Below, piece after piece: positions 50,903 to 62,256 of a stretch of DNA of 64,000 bases. Below the pieces are notes generated by a model. It was not told where the DNA came from. It did not search any database and saw only the letters and a program-made list of their open reading frames with translations. Position numbers and translations under genes: made by a program. Source of the stretch: Brassica napus (Eukaryota > Streptophyta > Magnoliopsida > Brassicales > Brassicaceae); contig NC_063446.1 in the NCBI RefSeq assembly GCF_020379485.1, positions 16,503,525-16,567,524 of the forward strand. The letters are read 5' to 3'. Each line of letters begins with the position of its first letter. Positions within the stretch are counted from its first letter, which is position 1.

Positions 50903-51012
50903 GAGCATGATTAATCCGGAGTCCTTAGGATAAGGTTCTTAGCGGAAGTTAAGAAACAGTTTCTTAACTTCCGTAAGAATCTTATCCTAAGAACCCCGGA
51001 TTAATCATGGTT
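50903..51012. mobile_element. Near-perfect hairpin MITE, Tourist-like
   Basis: The arms (left from CATGATTAATCCGG, right its complement up to 51009) pair over almost 50 bases, with a few mismatches and a 3-base turn. TAA flanks the element at 50900-50902 and 51013-51015. A transcript would fold into one long hairpin. Confidence 0.78.
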
Positions 51013-53340
51013 TAAGATTAATGTTTTCTCAAATCTACTGAGATCTCTATAGATCTACCGAAAACAAAGAACAAAATAAAATTTAATCAAATTAAAAAAC
51101 TCAACACAAACTTAAGATTAAAAAACTATATATAAGAAAGCTATAACACTCTAAAATAATAAAAATAATTATCTAAATTTAATTTAATTAATAAAATAAA
51201 CAATAAAATATTTAGAAATATTCTAAATACTTATGTGCATCACTATATAATCCAGCTAAATATTTAAGCCCACCATATGGCGTAGGCTGTTTCCTACATC
51301 AAATATTTTTTATCAACTCTTATCAAGAAAACCAGAAGTAAGCAAAAAATCATAACCTAAGTCTGAACGAAAACAGATATAGTTTAATCTAAATTTTATT
51401 AGGTTACCGTATTTATTAAATGTTTGTTTATGCTTGGTTTAAAAATTATGAATTCAAATTTTTTTGGGTATCTTTTAAAAAAACTGTGGTTTACTTTATC
51501 TTTCGTTGTTGATAGGAAACAAAAAAATAAACTTGGCGAAGTTTGGAGGAAATAGAGGCACATGACTATGTGCATATGCATTTGGACATTCTTTTAGATT
51601 CGAAACATTTTTTTGGATTTTAAAATTTTTGGTATTAATGTTATATACTTCATTCAGTATTTTTTTTATTGGATTTCGTTCAGTTCTGACTAGGTTTACA
51701 CCGGTTTGGACATGTCTCTTAAAAACCAAGAATTACCCGAACACCCATTAGATATGGTATGCACTAGGTACTTATCGAAAATAATCATATACGGTATTAG
51801 ATTTTGATCCGCACAATCGTGCGGGTAATTATTTTATTTCTACACACATAATTATTTGTTTTACATGATTAATTGTAATATTTACCATATTATTAATTGT
51901 TTAATATAACATTTTAAAACACAATAATTTTATAGTTCACTTACAATAATTAAATTTATTTGTTTTAAATTTTCATATTTTAAATCATTTGATACAAAAT
52001 TCCAAATTGAAATTTTTTACTGGTGAAGATCAAAGATTTATTGAAAAATATTATATTAAATTAATATCGCAGATTAATACAAAACTGTACATGTATTTAG
52101 TTATAGTTAGAAAATTAATTCGATATTTTAAAAGTTTGTTTTAGTTAAAATGAAATATAAATTTAATTTTAAAATAAACACGATATTAACTAAATATTTA
52201 AAAGTTTTGTTTAAGTGAAAAATGAATATACATTTATGTTAAATAAACACGAGATTATTTAATTATTTAAAAAAATTATTTTAATAAAAAAATTAAATAT
52301 ATATATATATATTTATTTATATTTATATTGTAAATAAAAAAATATGAAAAGATTTTATTAAAAAATAATTTTAGAGTAAATATAGGAATATCTATTTGAT
52401 TTGTTTGTCTTAGAATAATTCAAATAATTTAAATATTTATATAAAAGTTGATTTTAATAATTTTCTAAGGGATGGTCCAAATTAAAAAATCACACATGAA
52501 CCAAGTCATGAATTCTCTTTTAACAGAAGAGATATATAATTTGGTTGGGCTTTTTAAAATTAAAACTACCTAAGTTTACTCGAAAATACTCTAATTACAT
52601 AAACTATATAAATCATAGTCTCCGGGACTTTTTTCACTTTTACTGTAAACCTGTGCTGATCTTTGTCGTTACTATATAATTTGAGAGTGATAAAGAAAAA
52701 GGCTGGCATGTGGTGCAATTTCATCTCAACAGCTCTCCAAACCTAGAAACATTATAGTCAAAAAAGTAAAATTTATTGATTCATTCGATTAACAACTGGC
52801 ACTTTTTATTTTGCCATAATATTTTGTACATGAATATATCATTGTGCTCGCTCATAGGGAATTGTGAAAAATATAACTAGATGCGGGGATGCATGCATTT
52901 CCATTCCTAAAGAGAAGAAAAAGATGGGAGGGGAAGCAGTATGTTGTTCGTCGACTTGTCAAGTGAAGGTGTAATACATTTCAAGGTATCAATGAAATTG
53001 TAGAGAGCGGAAACAGATTCATTTGCTAGCAAATTTTTAATATTTTGAAACTGTCAAGGTTGGTATTGAATTGGATAACCAAGAAGAAATTTTGCTAAAT
53101 TTTTTATTATTTTTTTCTGGTCAAATAATCAATCAATGGAGTCTTTTAAGTTGGAAAAAGAAATAAAAGAAACAAGTTTTTTTTTGCTCTGAGCTCACGA
53201 CTAGGTTTTGTTTTCGGTTCGAACAAACCCAATAAACACATTCAGAACCGGTCCGGTTAACTTACTGGTCCAATAAAATGCTCCAAACCAGAACAATCCA
53301 GCAAATGAAAAGCACAATCCATGTCTTACCTTAAGAAGCA
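51013..53340. other. AT-rich DNA with a minus-strand Helitron 3' end
   Basis: At 51797-51825 the minus strand reads CCCGCACGATTGTGCGG, then ATCAAAATCTAA followed by T, a Helitron 3' terminus whose body would extend rightward. Its 5' end was not found. No gene is seen. Confidence 0.5.
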
Positions 53341-53348
53341 ATTTCCAA

Positions 53349-53440
53349 CCGTCGATTCATTAGTCCCGGATCGCCATCCTCAGCCGTACAATGAAAACAT
53401 AATCGAACGGCTACGATTTAGTAGTCTCTTTTTATAAATA
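53349..53440 (+). promoter_or_regulatory. Histone H4 promoter elements
   Basis: CCGTCG (53349-53354) and CCCGGATC (53365-53372, one mismatch from the histone octamer CGCGGATC) lie upstream of a TATA box, TATAAATA (53433-53440). These are known S-phase elements of plant histone promoters. Confidence 0.6.
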
Positions 53441-53480
53441 TCTACATCTCTGCTTCCTCCGATTCACAATCTGAATCTAA

Positions 53481-53831
<351 letters not shown>

Positions 53832-54513
53832 ATCGTTTTCGATTTGTTGTGTTGTGTTGCTACTATTAAGTCTTGCGGTCAAGAAGTGTTGTAACGAAGT
53901 TCTTCTCTTTATCGGTTAATGGAAATATGATTAATCAGATCTCTTTATTTCGCTGATAGAATTCAAGTTTTTATTAAATCTTTATAAACCTGATTACGAT
54001 GATACGGCTATCTTCATGAATTGGAATTGTTGCTGATGCCCAGAAATTTATTTTGCTTAAATTTATCAATTTTGTTGAGTTTATAAAGAGAAAATATGGA
54101 ATTTACTGTCTAGGGTTTGTGAAAATTAGTAAAATAAAACTAATTTTCGCTCTTCCCTGTCCCAAGTTACTTAGCATTATTATCACTGTGATGTTGTGTT
54201 TGAATTGAATTGCATTGTCGAAGTTTGTTTATCAGCAACATAGTTCTTCTAACTTCTAACAGAAAGAAAAATCCAAAAATTTCGTTTTACAGTACTGTGA
54301 AATTGAACCGCGAAGCTAAAATTTTAAGTTGTTTTGTTCGGCGGCAAACTTCTAGAGAGTCTGAAATTTCAGATGTTTTAAGAAAAACCACAAATTAAGG
54401 ACCGCACGCCACATCATCAATCCAGGATAAAACCTTCCAAACGATGCATAAACCGTTAGATCATAATCAGATAATCAAATGGCAATATAACTTTGAAAAA
54501 TAAGGAAAAAGGA

Positions 54514-54585
54514 AGGGCCCTACCGGATTCGAACCGGTGACCTATTGATCTGCAGTCAATTGCTCTACCACTGAGCTAAGGACCC
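54514..54585 (-). tRNA. tRNA-Cys (GCA anticodon)
   Basis: The 72-nt minus-strand sequence folds as a cloverleaf. The acceptor stem GGGTCCT pairs with AGGGCCC (one G-U), the D arm reads TAGCTCAGTGGTAGAGC, the anticodon loop CTGCAGA carries GCA, and the T arm reads CCGGTTCGAATCCGG. There is no intron and CCA is not encoded, as usual in plants. On the minus strand, the downstream side (below 54514) begins with TTCC and then TTTTTCC, which can serve as the Pol III terminator. Confidence 0.97.
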
Positions 54586-54867
54586 TTGCTGTTCGTAGAT
54601 TGGATATAGAAATATATTACTAGATATGCAAGATGCACAAATTATGATCCAAGAATCATACGTATTTCGATTCCAAAACATACATTTATAGATTGTATGT
54701 TGAAAAAAATATTTAGGTAGAGGTTGTCAAAAAAAAAAAAGTGTATTAAGGTAGTGACTCGAGACACTAGTTTCTACATTGGATTAAGCTAGAAACGCAA
54801 TAATTTAAACGAGCTTTCAAAAGAGTCACTTTTTTTTTTTTTTTTTTTTTTTTTCAAAAGAGTCACG

Positions 54868-55206
54868 TTATATGTGGGTTTCCATCCCAAAACACGATCG
54901 GATTAGAGAGACTGATGCAACGACCATAACTCCTGCGAATATCGTCGGCACGAAAAGGTCGAAAGCTGATCGCTTAACTGTTTCAGACGGCACGCACACC
55001 ATCTCTCCCGGTAAATCAATTGGAATCCTCACCAACCCATTTCCTCCGTCGCAGAGATTTGAGGAAGATGACAATGTAGACACAAACGCCATCTCTGGTG
55101 CGAAAGACGCAAAACCCACCGTCAGCATTAGGAGCAATGTCCACGTGGCGGCTTGTACAAGAACCGGCCAAGGCGACGCTGAGATTTTCCTAAGAATTGG
55201 CTCCAT
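54868..55206 (-). CDS. Small protein with two predicted membrane spans
   Basis: From the ATG at 55206 the frame encodes 112 aa starting MEPILRKISASPW. Two hydrophobic segments are visible, LVQAATWTLLLMLTVGFASF (about 14-33) and LFVPTIFAGVMVVASVSLI (about 83-101). They are separated by a serine-rich and polar loop with CDGGNG and VPSETVKRS. The frame stays open upstream without another ATG, so the start is reasonable. I do not recognise the family. Its place between the histone genes fits a small Arabidopsis gene of unknown function in the same interval, but that is from memory. A membrane location is inference. Confidence 0.6.
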   Translation of the reverse strand: MEPILRKISASPWPVLVQAATWTLLLMLTVGFASFAPEMAFVSTLSSSSNLCDGGNGLVRIPIDLPGEMVCVPSETVKRSAFDLFVPTIFAGVMVVASVSLIRSCFGMETHI

Positions 55207-55319
55207 TGGAAACGACAGCACATCCAAATTTCGACGAGAAACTAACCAAATTAAATATTTATTTTTCTTTGCAGATGAGACGATCTGAATGAGATTTGCC
55301 TTAAGGAAGAGGAGCAAAA

Positions 55320-56160
55320 GAAGGATGCGATTTCTGCGTGTGTGACAAAGAAGAGTGGGAGAGAGGACGCTTGCACGTTTAGTGAACTCCTCTTTGAATT
55401 ACAGTTTTGCCATCTCTTCGTCCAAAAATAATATATGTAACGAAATTTATCAATACAATCAGAAATTATTATAAGGTTGTGGTGTTGCTTAATTAAAATT
55501 ATAAAATGGTAGGGAGTGGGTTTTATTGATGATCATCACCTAACTAACCAACGACCGAGAAATGTCCACCTCAAAACTAGTTTCAGTTTGAAGGTGTTGT
55601 GTAATGATAGTGTAGAGGACACTGAATGGTTGGGAATTGTCGAGTCATTAGATTTTACAATGATGATGAGTGTAGCAAACAGGTGGTAGTTTTCAATTCC
55701 AGTAAAGTTTGTGGCTTTGACTTAATCAAAACGCAAGTATGTGGCAATAATTTAACAAAAGTCGGTGATTAACCTCTCAAGTTAGTGATGCATTAACTAT
55801 TTATATTCTTGTTGTCAGGTGAGGTTTAATTAAATACTAATATGAGTCTTACAAGTGAACCAATAAAGAACATCCAATTCAAACTCTCTCTCGTTAGCTT
55901 TTGCGTTTGGATTATGGTTGAATGATATTTTAGTACAAGTTTAGCAACTGTCTCTCCCTAGAAGATCACATCTAGTTTAAAAATAGGCTAAATGAGATTA
56001 ATTTCAGGTTAAACTAATTCGAAGAATGAGAGTTAAACAGAAAGAGACGATTAATCATTCCATATGTTCTTACACAGTCACCAAATCATAAAGCTAAGAT
56101 GAGCATAATCCATACCAAAAGACAAACCCAAAAGCGCTCAGATCTAGAATCCTAACAAGT
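55320..56160. other. Intergenic DNA between the small membrane protein and H2B
   Basis: It holds the upstream region of the gene on its left and the downstream region of H2B. No further gene is seen. Confidence 0.6.
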
Positions 56161-56168
56161 GATTTCAT

Positions 56169-56624
56169 TCAAGAGCTAGTAAACTTAGTCACAGCCTTGG
56201 TTCCTTCAGACACGGCGTGCTTAGCAAGCTCACCAGGAAGAACAAGTCTAACAGCTGTCTGGATCTCGCGAGAAGTAATGGTCGGCTTCTTGTTGTACCT
56301 TGCGAGTTTCGACGCTTCCTGAGCAAGCTTCTCGAAGATGTCGTTGATGAAGCTGTTCATGATCCCCATGGCCTTACTCGAGATTCCGATGTCTGGGTGG
56401 ACTTGCTTAAGAACCTTGAAGATGTATATCTTGTACGTCTCGATGTTCTTCTTGCTGCGCTTCTTCTTCTTGTCGGTCGCGCCGATGGCTTCCTTAGGTA
56501 GCTTCTTTCCGGCCTTGGGCTTCTTCTCAGCTGGTGCTTTCTCCGCTACCTTCTCTTCCTCCACTGGCTTCTCTGCGGCGGCGGGTTTCTTCTCTGCTGG
56601 TTTCTTTCCTGCCTTTGGTGCCAT
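56169..56624 (-). CDS. H2B: Histone H2B
   Basis: The 151-codon intronless gene encodes plant H2B. A long lysine/alanine/glutamate-rich tail ([14 protein letters not shown] onward) precedes the histone fold ([20 protein letters not shown] to [18 protein letters not shown]). The C-terminal AVTKFTSS includes the conserved lysine that is monoubiquitinated in plants. The core is canonical and the tail variable, as expected. It pairs with H2A in the nucleosome. The gene has histone promoter elements on the minus strand upstream. Confidence 0.98.
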   Translation of the reverse strand: MAPKAGKKPAEKKPAAAEKPVEEEKVAEKAPAEKKPKAGKKLPKEAIGATDKKKKRSKKNIETYKIYIFKVLKQVHPDIGISSKAMGIMNSFINDIFEKLAQEASKLARYNKKPTITSREIQTAVRLVLPGELAKHAVSEGTKAVTKFTSS

Positions 56625-56764
56625 CGTGAGTCTCTCTCTCTTTTTCTTTGATTTTCTCGGAAACGAAGACGAGATTTAGGTTTTGGGATGAAGGAACTCT
56701 GAAGCGTGTGGAGATATTAAGAAGGAAGAACAAACACATTCTATTGGATAAGATTTATTCACGA

Positions 56765-56868
56765 GGATCGCTGACGTAAGACGACTATGTCCGTTGGATG
56801 GATGAGATTATATATCTAAATCAACGGTTGTTAGATATGTGTTTTTTCTTTTCGGATCGCTGACGTGG
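56765..56868 (-). promoter_or_regulatory. H2B promoter: nonamer and two Type I-like elements
   Basis: On the minus strand ACGTCAGCGATCC occurs twice (56765-56777 and 56854-56866). The distal copy, extended to CCACGTCAGCGATCCG, matches the plant histone Type I element (hexamer plus reversed octamer). The nonamer CATCCAACG lies between them at 56792-56800. These drive S-phase expression in other plant histone genes. Confidence 0.8.
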
Positions 56869-56975
56869 ACCATCGCTTTTTGTCTTTGGTAAGGTGTGAT
56901 GTAATTATAAAGAAAAATAAATAAACGCGAGTAAACATTTATTGAGATATTTCCAATTGATTGAAAAACACTAAC

Positions 56976-57446
56976 AAAACATAACATTAATGGGATCCCA
57001 TCAGAACTCAGCGCTTAAGCGTACAAAACATAACATTAATGGGATCCCATCAGAACTCAGCGCTTAAGCGTGTTTGGACTAGAGTAGTACTAAGTTGGGT
57101 TACCTCCCGGCAAGTCTTCGTGTTGCACCCTTTTTTATTTTGTGGAAACCCCTTGGTCCAGTGGTTTAACCAAGGGTTCATTAATGGTTTTACACCATGA
57201 GATCTGAGTTTCAATTCCCGGAGAAGACAGAATTATATGAATTAAAGGAGAAAAAGCTTACAAGAGATCTACAACATGGCGCAAGGAATACTGTCAAGCG
57301 TGGATCCGATAGGGCGGCTCATGTGATGCAGTCATACGTGAATTCTCATACGGCAGGTAGAATTGTCGGCTGTAGAATCGTCTGTAATATTTTTCATAGT
57401 TGTAATAGCATAATTATCGAGCTCTTAAAAAAAAACATAACATTAA
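56976..57446 (+). mobile_element. SINE-like retroposon with 5S rRNA-like head and tRNA-like middle
   Basis: A 15-bp duplication, AAAACATAACATTAA, flanks the insert (57025-57039 and 57432-57446; a third copy is at 56976-56990). The body starts with sequence matching plant 5S rRNA from about base 33 to its end (57040-57133: GGATCCCATCAGAACT, GAGTAGTACTA, ACCTCCCGG, GTGTTGCACCC), including the internal promoter region. After a T run comes a tRNA-like stretch with A-box-like GGTCCAGTGG (57164-57173) and B-box-like GAGTTTCAATTCCC (57206-57219). A unique body and a run of A follow. The target duplication plus A tail indicates LINE-type reverse transcription. Confidence 0.75.
57034..57133 (+). pseudogene. 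5S rRNA-like segment, 5'-truncated
   Basis: About 100 bases follow plant 5S rRNA with scattered substitutions. The first 30 or so bases are absent, so it cannot make functional 5S rRNA. A second, shorter copy of its start lies at 56991-57022. It belongs to the retroposon rather than to a 5S array. Confidence 0.82.
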
Positions 57447-58190
57447 CATCAAGTTTAGTATTGAAAAGAGATTAAGAAAGTTGGTTGAGAAAAGAAAGAA
57501 AGAGACGAGTATAAATGTTAGCTCCTGCTATCACGAACCAAGCAATGCTGGATCTCAAATCCTTGTTGTCGCGGTTTCTTTATGGAGTTGGCTTCCCAGC
57601 TTTGTTTCTTTCTCTCTGGTTTTGGTTCAAGTCCTTTGACTTTGAAGATTGAATGGAATTTTATTCACAAAAAAAAAATCAAACTGTTAGAAGTGTATTA
57701 ACACTCTAATGAGATGAGTTGATGATCAAAGTGTACTAACACTCTAAATCATGATTATCATACTAAGATTTGATCTTCGTTTAAGACTTTCGAAATCCAA
57801 ATTGTTCCAGTTTCTGCCAAACTGAAACCAAATCGAGCATATCACCGAATTGTTCTAGTTGGTTTGACATATATGATCGTTTGTCGTGAACCATATGATC
57901 CAATACCATTTACTTTATTAAAGTTGAAGTACAAAACGTTAAATATTTATTTCTTTATTAAATATATCATTCTATTATAAATTAAAGGGACCCTAAATTA
58001 AAACTCATCAGAAATAATTAATATTTCTGCCCTTATACTATGGATTATTTAGTAACTACACCCTTCCTTATACAGCATTATACTCCTCCCTCATAAAACA
58101 TTAATATTCCATCCTTTATACTATCCATCATTTGGTAAATATCCAGTCCAAAAATGTATATCGTTTCAATACAACTGTTTCAATATTGGA
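57447..58190. other. Intergenic DNA, no gene seen
   Basis: The words AGTGTA(T)TAACACTCTAA recur at 57692-57707 and 57731-57746 as a local repeat. Nothing else is recognisable. Confidence 0.5.
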
Positions 58191-59097
58191 CTAGATTTTG
58201 ATCCACGTTTTCAAATAGCGGATTTGATTTTGGAGCAAAATGTTAGTTGATATTACTATTTACTACTATTTTTAAAATATTGATCTATGTATTTATGTTA
58301 AAACAAATATTCATTGTTTTCATATCACGCCCGGATGTAAATTTGGTGATCTTTATATAATCTGGTTCAAATTTAATGAAAGTTTTGTTGATTAAAAATA
58401 TGATAAAACCTGTTAAAAATCTATAAAAAAATCATTAACCCGTGACCTAATCCTCGTTGATCAATTTAAAAACCCATAGAAAACTATTAATATTTCTAAA
58501 ATTAAATTTCTATATAATTTTAAATCGTACATAAAATTGAAAAAACTTTTAAATTTTTAACTTTTTGTACTTTGATGAATTTTTGACTATTCAAAAAAAT
58601 ATAAAAAAATATAAGAGAAAACCAAAATTTATTTATATGATAATATTTTTTTGTTTTTGTTATTTATGTTGTTTGAGGAATGGTTTTAAAGATGTTGGAT
58701 CGTATAAGAAATATTTCTATTTTTTAGTATTACTATTGTGAATATATAAATTTAAATTTTTTAGGGGAATTAAGATATCTTAACAAATTAATTTTTAAAA
58801 ATATTTTTTGGTCAAATAAGTTAGGATCAGCCGACATTAATGTTTATTTCTATAAATAGTATCATTTTATTAAAAAAATATTAATAATCATCTCATTTAA
58901 AATCTTCCCATAAATTTTTAACATCAATTCTTACCGTAAATAAGGCGATAATTTATGGTAGTATTGTTATAGATATAAATACATTAGGCTTAAAGATAAT
59001 TTTGTAGGAATATTAATTATATTATATAGTTTTTAAAAATGTTTCACCTAGACACAAGTTATTTCCAAAAGTTTTGCTTCTGTTTTAATAGTATTGA
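58191..59097 (-). mobile_element. Non-autonomous Helitron on the minus strand
   Basis: On the minus strand it starts TCAATACTATTAAAACAGAAG (preceded by A) and ends with ATCCGC...GTGGAT, then CAAAATCTAG and T. The start closely resembles that of the Helitron at 21729, so they may be one family. It is 907 bp, AT-rich and non-coding. Confidence 0.72.
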
Positions 59098-60640
59098 TTA
59101 TATATTATATTTTTCCAAAAATTAGCACTCATTCATATTTGACTGATCTACCTTCTTTTTCTCGTACATATCTTTAAATTTACCAGTTTAAGTGCAGATC
59201 TGGATCGAGTATGAAAAACTGAATAAAACTAAAGACACAAATATAATTATTTTAATAACATAAATATAAATAAAAATTCAAATAGTATTTAATGCCAACT
59301 AAAAATTTTTTTATCCAAAAATCAATTCCGAGCACATGTCAAAATCTAGTTTTTAATTATTTTTTACATATTTTCGTTTCTTTTAAAACTAATTTTAACT
59401 ACTTTATTTATTATATTTTATAAATAATTTGATAACACTTATTACAAGAATATAAAACATAACTTACCTATTTAAAATGTTTTTTTACTTTTTCATTTTT
59501 TTTACTCTTCCTAACCACTTCATTAATTATTTTTACCATAGTAATTTAACATTATTTATTATGTGTTAGCCATAATAATTTCACAGATTTAAATGAAATT
59601 GATTTATTCGTGAAAATAATTCAAACCGGTTAACAATTTTTTTTTTTTTTACAAATTAGTCATGCATGGATATTAAAGTATCAATTCGGGTACATATCGG
59701 TTCTCTCAGATATCAGTTTTTTTTTTTAGGTTTTGAAATCGGCTCAATTTGGATATTATAAATTTCTGAGCGGAGTTTGAGTCGGGTTCTCCGAATCTTG
59801 ATGAATTCGGTTCTGATGTGTAAAAACCTACAAATATCCAAATAATTTGTGCGTTTAGAAATGTCTTTAAATAATTTATATAAAAAAAATTCAATATCCG
59901 CGCTGTCAAACTCTAGTAACAATTTATTTGACTATATCACACTTGATTTTTAAGCCAACCCATGCGTATCAATTACTCTGTTTTAGATCAGTATTACATA
60001 TTTTGGATATTAGTGGATGATGGTGTATTCTCTGATCATTGAATCACAAAATGATCAAGTGATTGATCTTACATGCATGGTTTCTTATTGTAACTTAGAC
60101 ATCTTCCTTACCCAATAAAACTTTTACTCTTCACAACGAAAGCTCAAAACTCATACATAACAAACGAATAATATAATTTTAGATCCGATATCTTAATTCA
60201 AAGCATTGCTTCTGTGGATTTGATATCATAAAATCAAAGCATATTTCCTTGAAAAAGAAGACCTAAAGCAGATTAAAGGGGGACGACTACGAAAATGTAG
60301 ATATTTTTACCAAATTTGAAAGTTGACATTTTTTCCAATAATTTTCTATCTATATGAACAGCTAGAGAGTTTTTGGTTAAGGGAAATAGCACTCTATAAT
60401 CTTCAAACAATTAATAATTCACTGCCTATCTAAATGCCCTAATTCACCGATATACCGTTTTTTTTAATAAAAAAATAGCCATATTGTCCTCGTGAATAAC
60501 CGGGAAAACTTGCAAGCAAATTTTTGTTTTTAATAATAATTATTGTGGCAAAGTTATATGTGTCTCTTCGTTAGTCACACCCCTTGATATTCACACATGT
60601 ATGTAAAGGCTGCATTTTATTAGTGAATATTGCTAAGGGT
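59098..60640. other. AT-rich DNA with a repeat fragment
   Basis: Sequence ending GTCAAAATCTAG followed by T at 59339-59350 looks like another Helitron 3' end without a clear hairpin. At 59640-59930 there are GGTTCGG/CCGAATC words similar to the repeat at 318-845. No gene is seen. Confidence 0.45.
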
Positions 60641-60880
60641 TACGGTGAATAATAGAGTTTCAATAGATGTGGCGAGATAAATGAAACAATTTACATTCTT
60701 TTTTACACTAACATAAGTTGCATACTATATGAGTAACTATGTGGTAAATGTTATGTATTTTCTAAGATTTTGATATTTGGATTTAAAGCTTAGTGATTAG
60801 GGTTTAGTATTTAGAAGGTGAGGAGTATGATTGAGATCAGCATTAATTACTTCCATGTAATCATAGACATTTCATAATTT

Positions 60881-61328
60881 CACCAATATATACTAAGCTA
60901 TTTATTTTGTTCCATTCAAGTTTTGGTTTATATTTAGGTTTATGGTTTATATTTGAGTTTAGGGTTTACTGATTAGGGTTTAGGATTTAGTATTTAGAGG
61001 TTACAGTGGGGTTAGGCAAAGGTTTAGTATCAATATTTATAGGTTGAGATATAATTGGTATCTTATACAATTTTGGTGATATGGAATAGAACCAGTGAAA
61101 TGTTCACCAGTATATATTATGTTATTTATTTTGATCCATTATATTTGAGTTATATTTGGATTTATGGTTCATGGGTATAGGATTTATTGATTAGAGTTTA
61201 GGGTTTCGTGTTTAAGGGTCAGTGTGAGGTTGGGATAAAGTTTAGTATCTAAATTTAGGAGTTGAGTTAGAATTAATATTATAGTATTTTGGCGATATGA
61301 AATAGAACTAGTGAAATATTTGTGGTTA
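60881..61328 (+). repeat. Degenerate tandem repeat, about 224-bp period
   Basis: CACCAATATATACTA (60881) and CACCAGTATATATTA (61105) mark the starts of two units. Both continue through TTATTTTG(T/A)TCCATT, a TTTAGGGTTT-containing stretch and a GATATG(G/A)AATAGAAC tail. A third, partial unit may precede them (60650-60880). Confidence 0.7.
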
Positions 61329-62200
61329 TTATGTATGTGACGTGAATGTGTTATCTTCCTTCAGCTGGTAACAGTTTGCGGTAATTATGGGTCATATTTG
61401 ATTTTGTCGACATCATCTCTGCTTCTTTAAGTTACCGGCAATTTGTAAGAGCCAGAGGTAAAACCGATGTAGGTGAAGTACAATTGTTAGATAATATATG
61501 ATATCAAAATCAATATTCTACACTTAATTTATTTTTCAAATTTGGTAATTTCACGAATTCTCATTTTGGTTAATGGTATCACTACAATTATCTATCTTTT
61601 TCATTACGCTCATTTGTTGTGTTTCTTGAGCCTTGTGCATTTATATGTTTCTTTTAAGTAAACCAAGAGGCTGGTCCCCATTACTACACGCATATTATTA
61701 TATAAAATGAATTTGAAATTTTGAATACAACATTTTAACTGACAATATATATATGTAAAGGATAATTAATTACATTATTGCGAACCATATTCAAAACTGA
61801 AGAAAATAGCTTTTTCTAAAAGACCATAATGAAGCATACAGAAAAAAATTATTCTTTGTAGGGATTATAGTGTATGTAACCTTTCTTCTTACTTTTATTT
61901 TCAAATATAGCAGAAATAAAAATGATATGATCTGTAGATAGAAACTGAGGATAAAAAGAAAGTGATTTAGATTTATATGAACCTACAATTCTTAAGAATA
62001 TTAGATATTTTAAATCATTTTGCGCCGAATAACACTTTAGCTTAACCTCAATACAAATTCTTCTTACCCAACCGCTTAGAACCACCGATGACTAAATCCC
62101 GTCTCCATCTAATTTTTTTGGGGATGATTCTTTTGTGGTGTGTACTTGGGATTGGGAAATCTCCTAAAATGTAGCAACAAATATCCACTTTCTCTGTTTT
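61329..62200. other. Intergenic DNA, no gene recognised
   Basis: A short minus-strand frame (61849-62085) has no family match and lies in AT-rich sequence. Nothing else is supported. Confidence 0.5.
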
Positions 62201-62256
62201 CTTTTGTTTTATGAGTATTTGATTGATTGGTTCTTTTTGTTCTTGAAACCATTTTC

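Noticed and set aside
54872..55288. 138-codon plus-strand frame opposite the small membrane protein
   Set aside because: The minus-strand frame has a better start and clear hydrophobic segments. The plus frame has no recognisable feature, though I cannot fully exclude it.
57034..57133. A functional 5S rRNA gene
   Set aside because: About 30 bases of the 5' end are missing, there are many substitutions, and the target duplication shows it is part of a retroposon.
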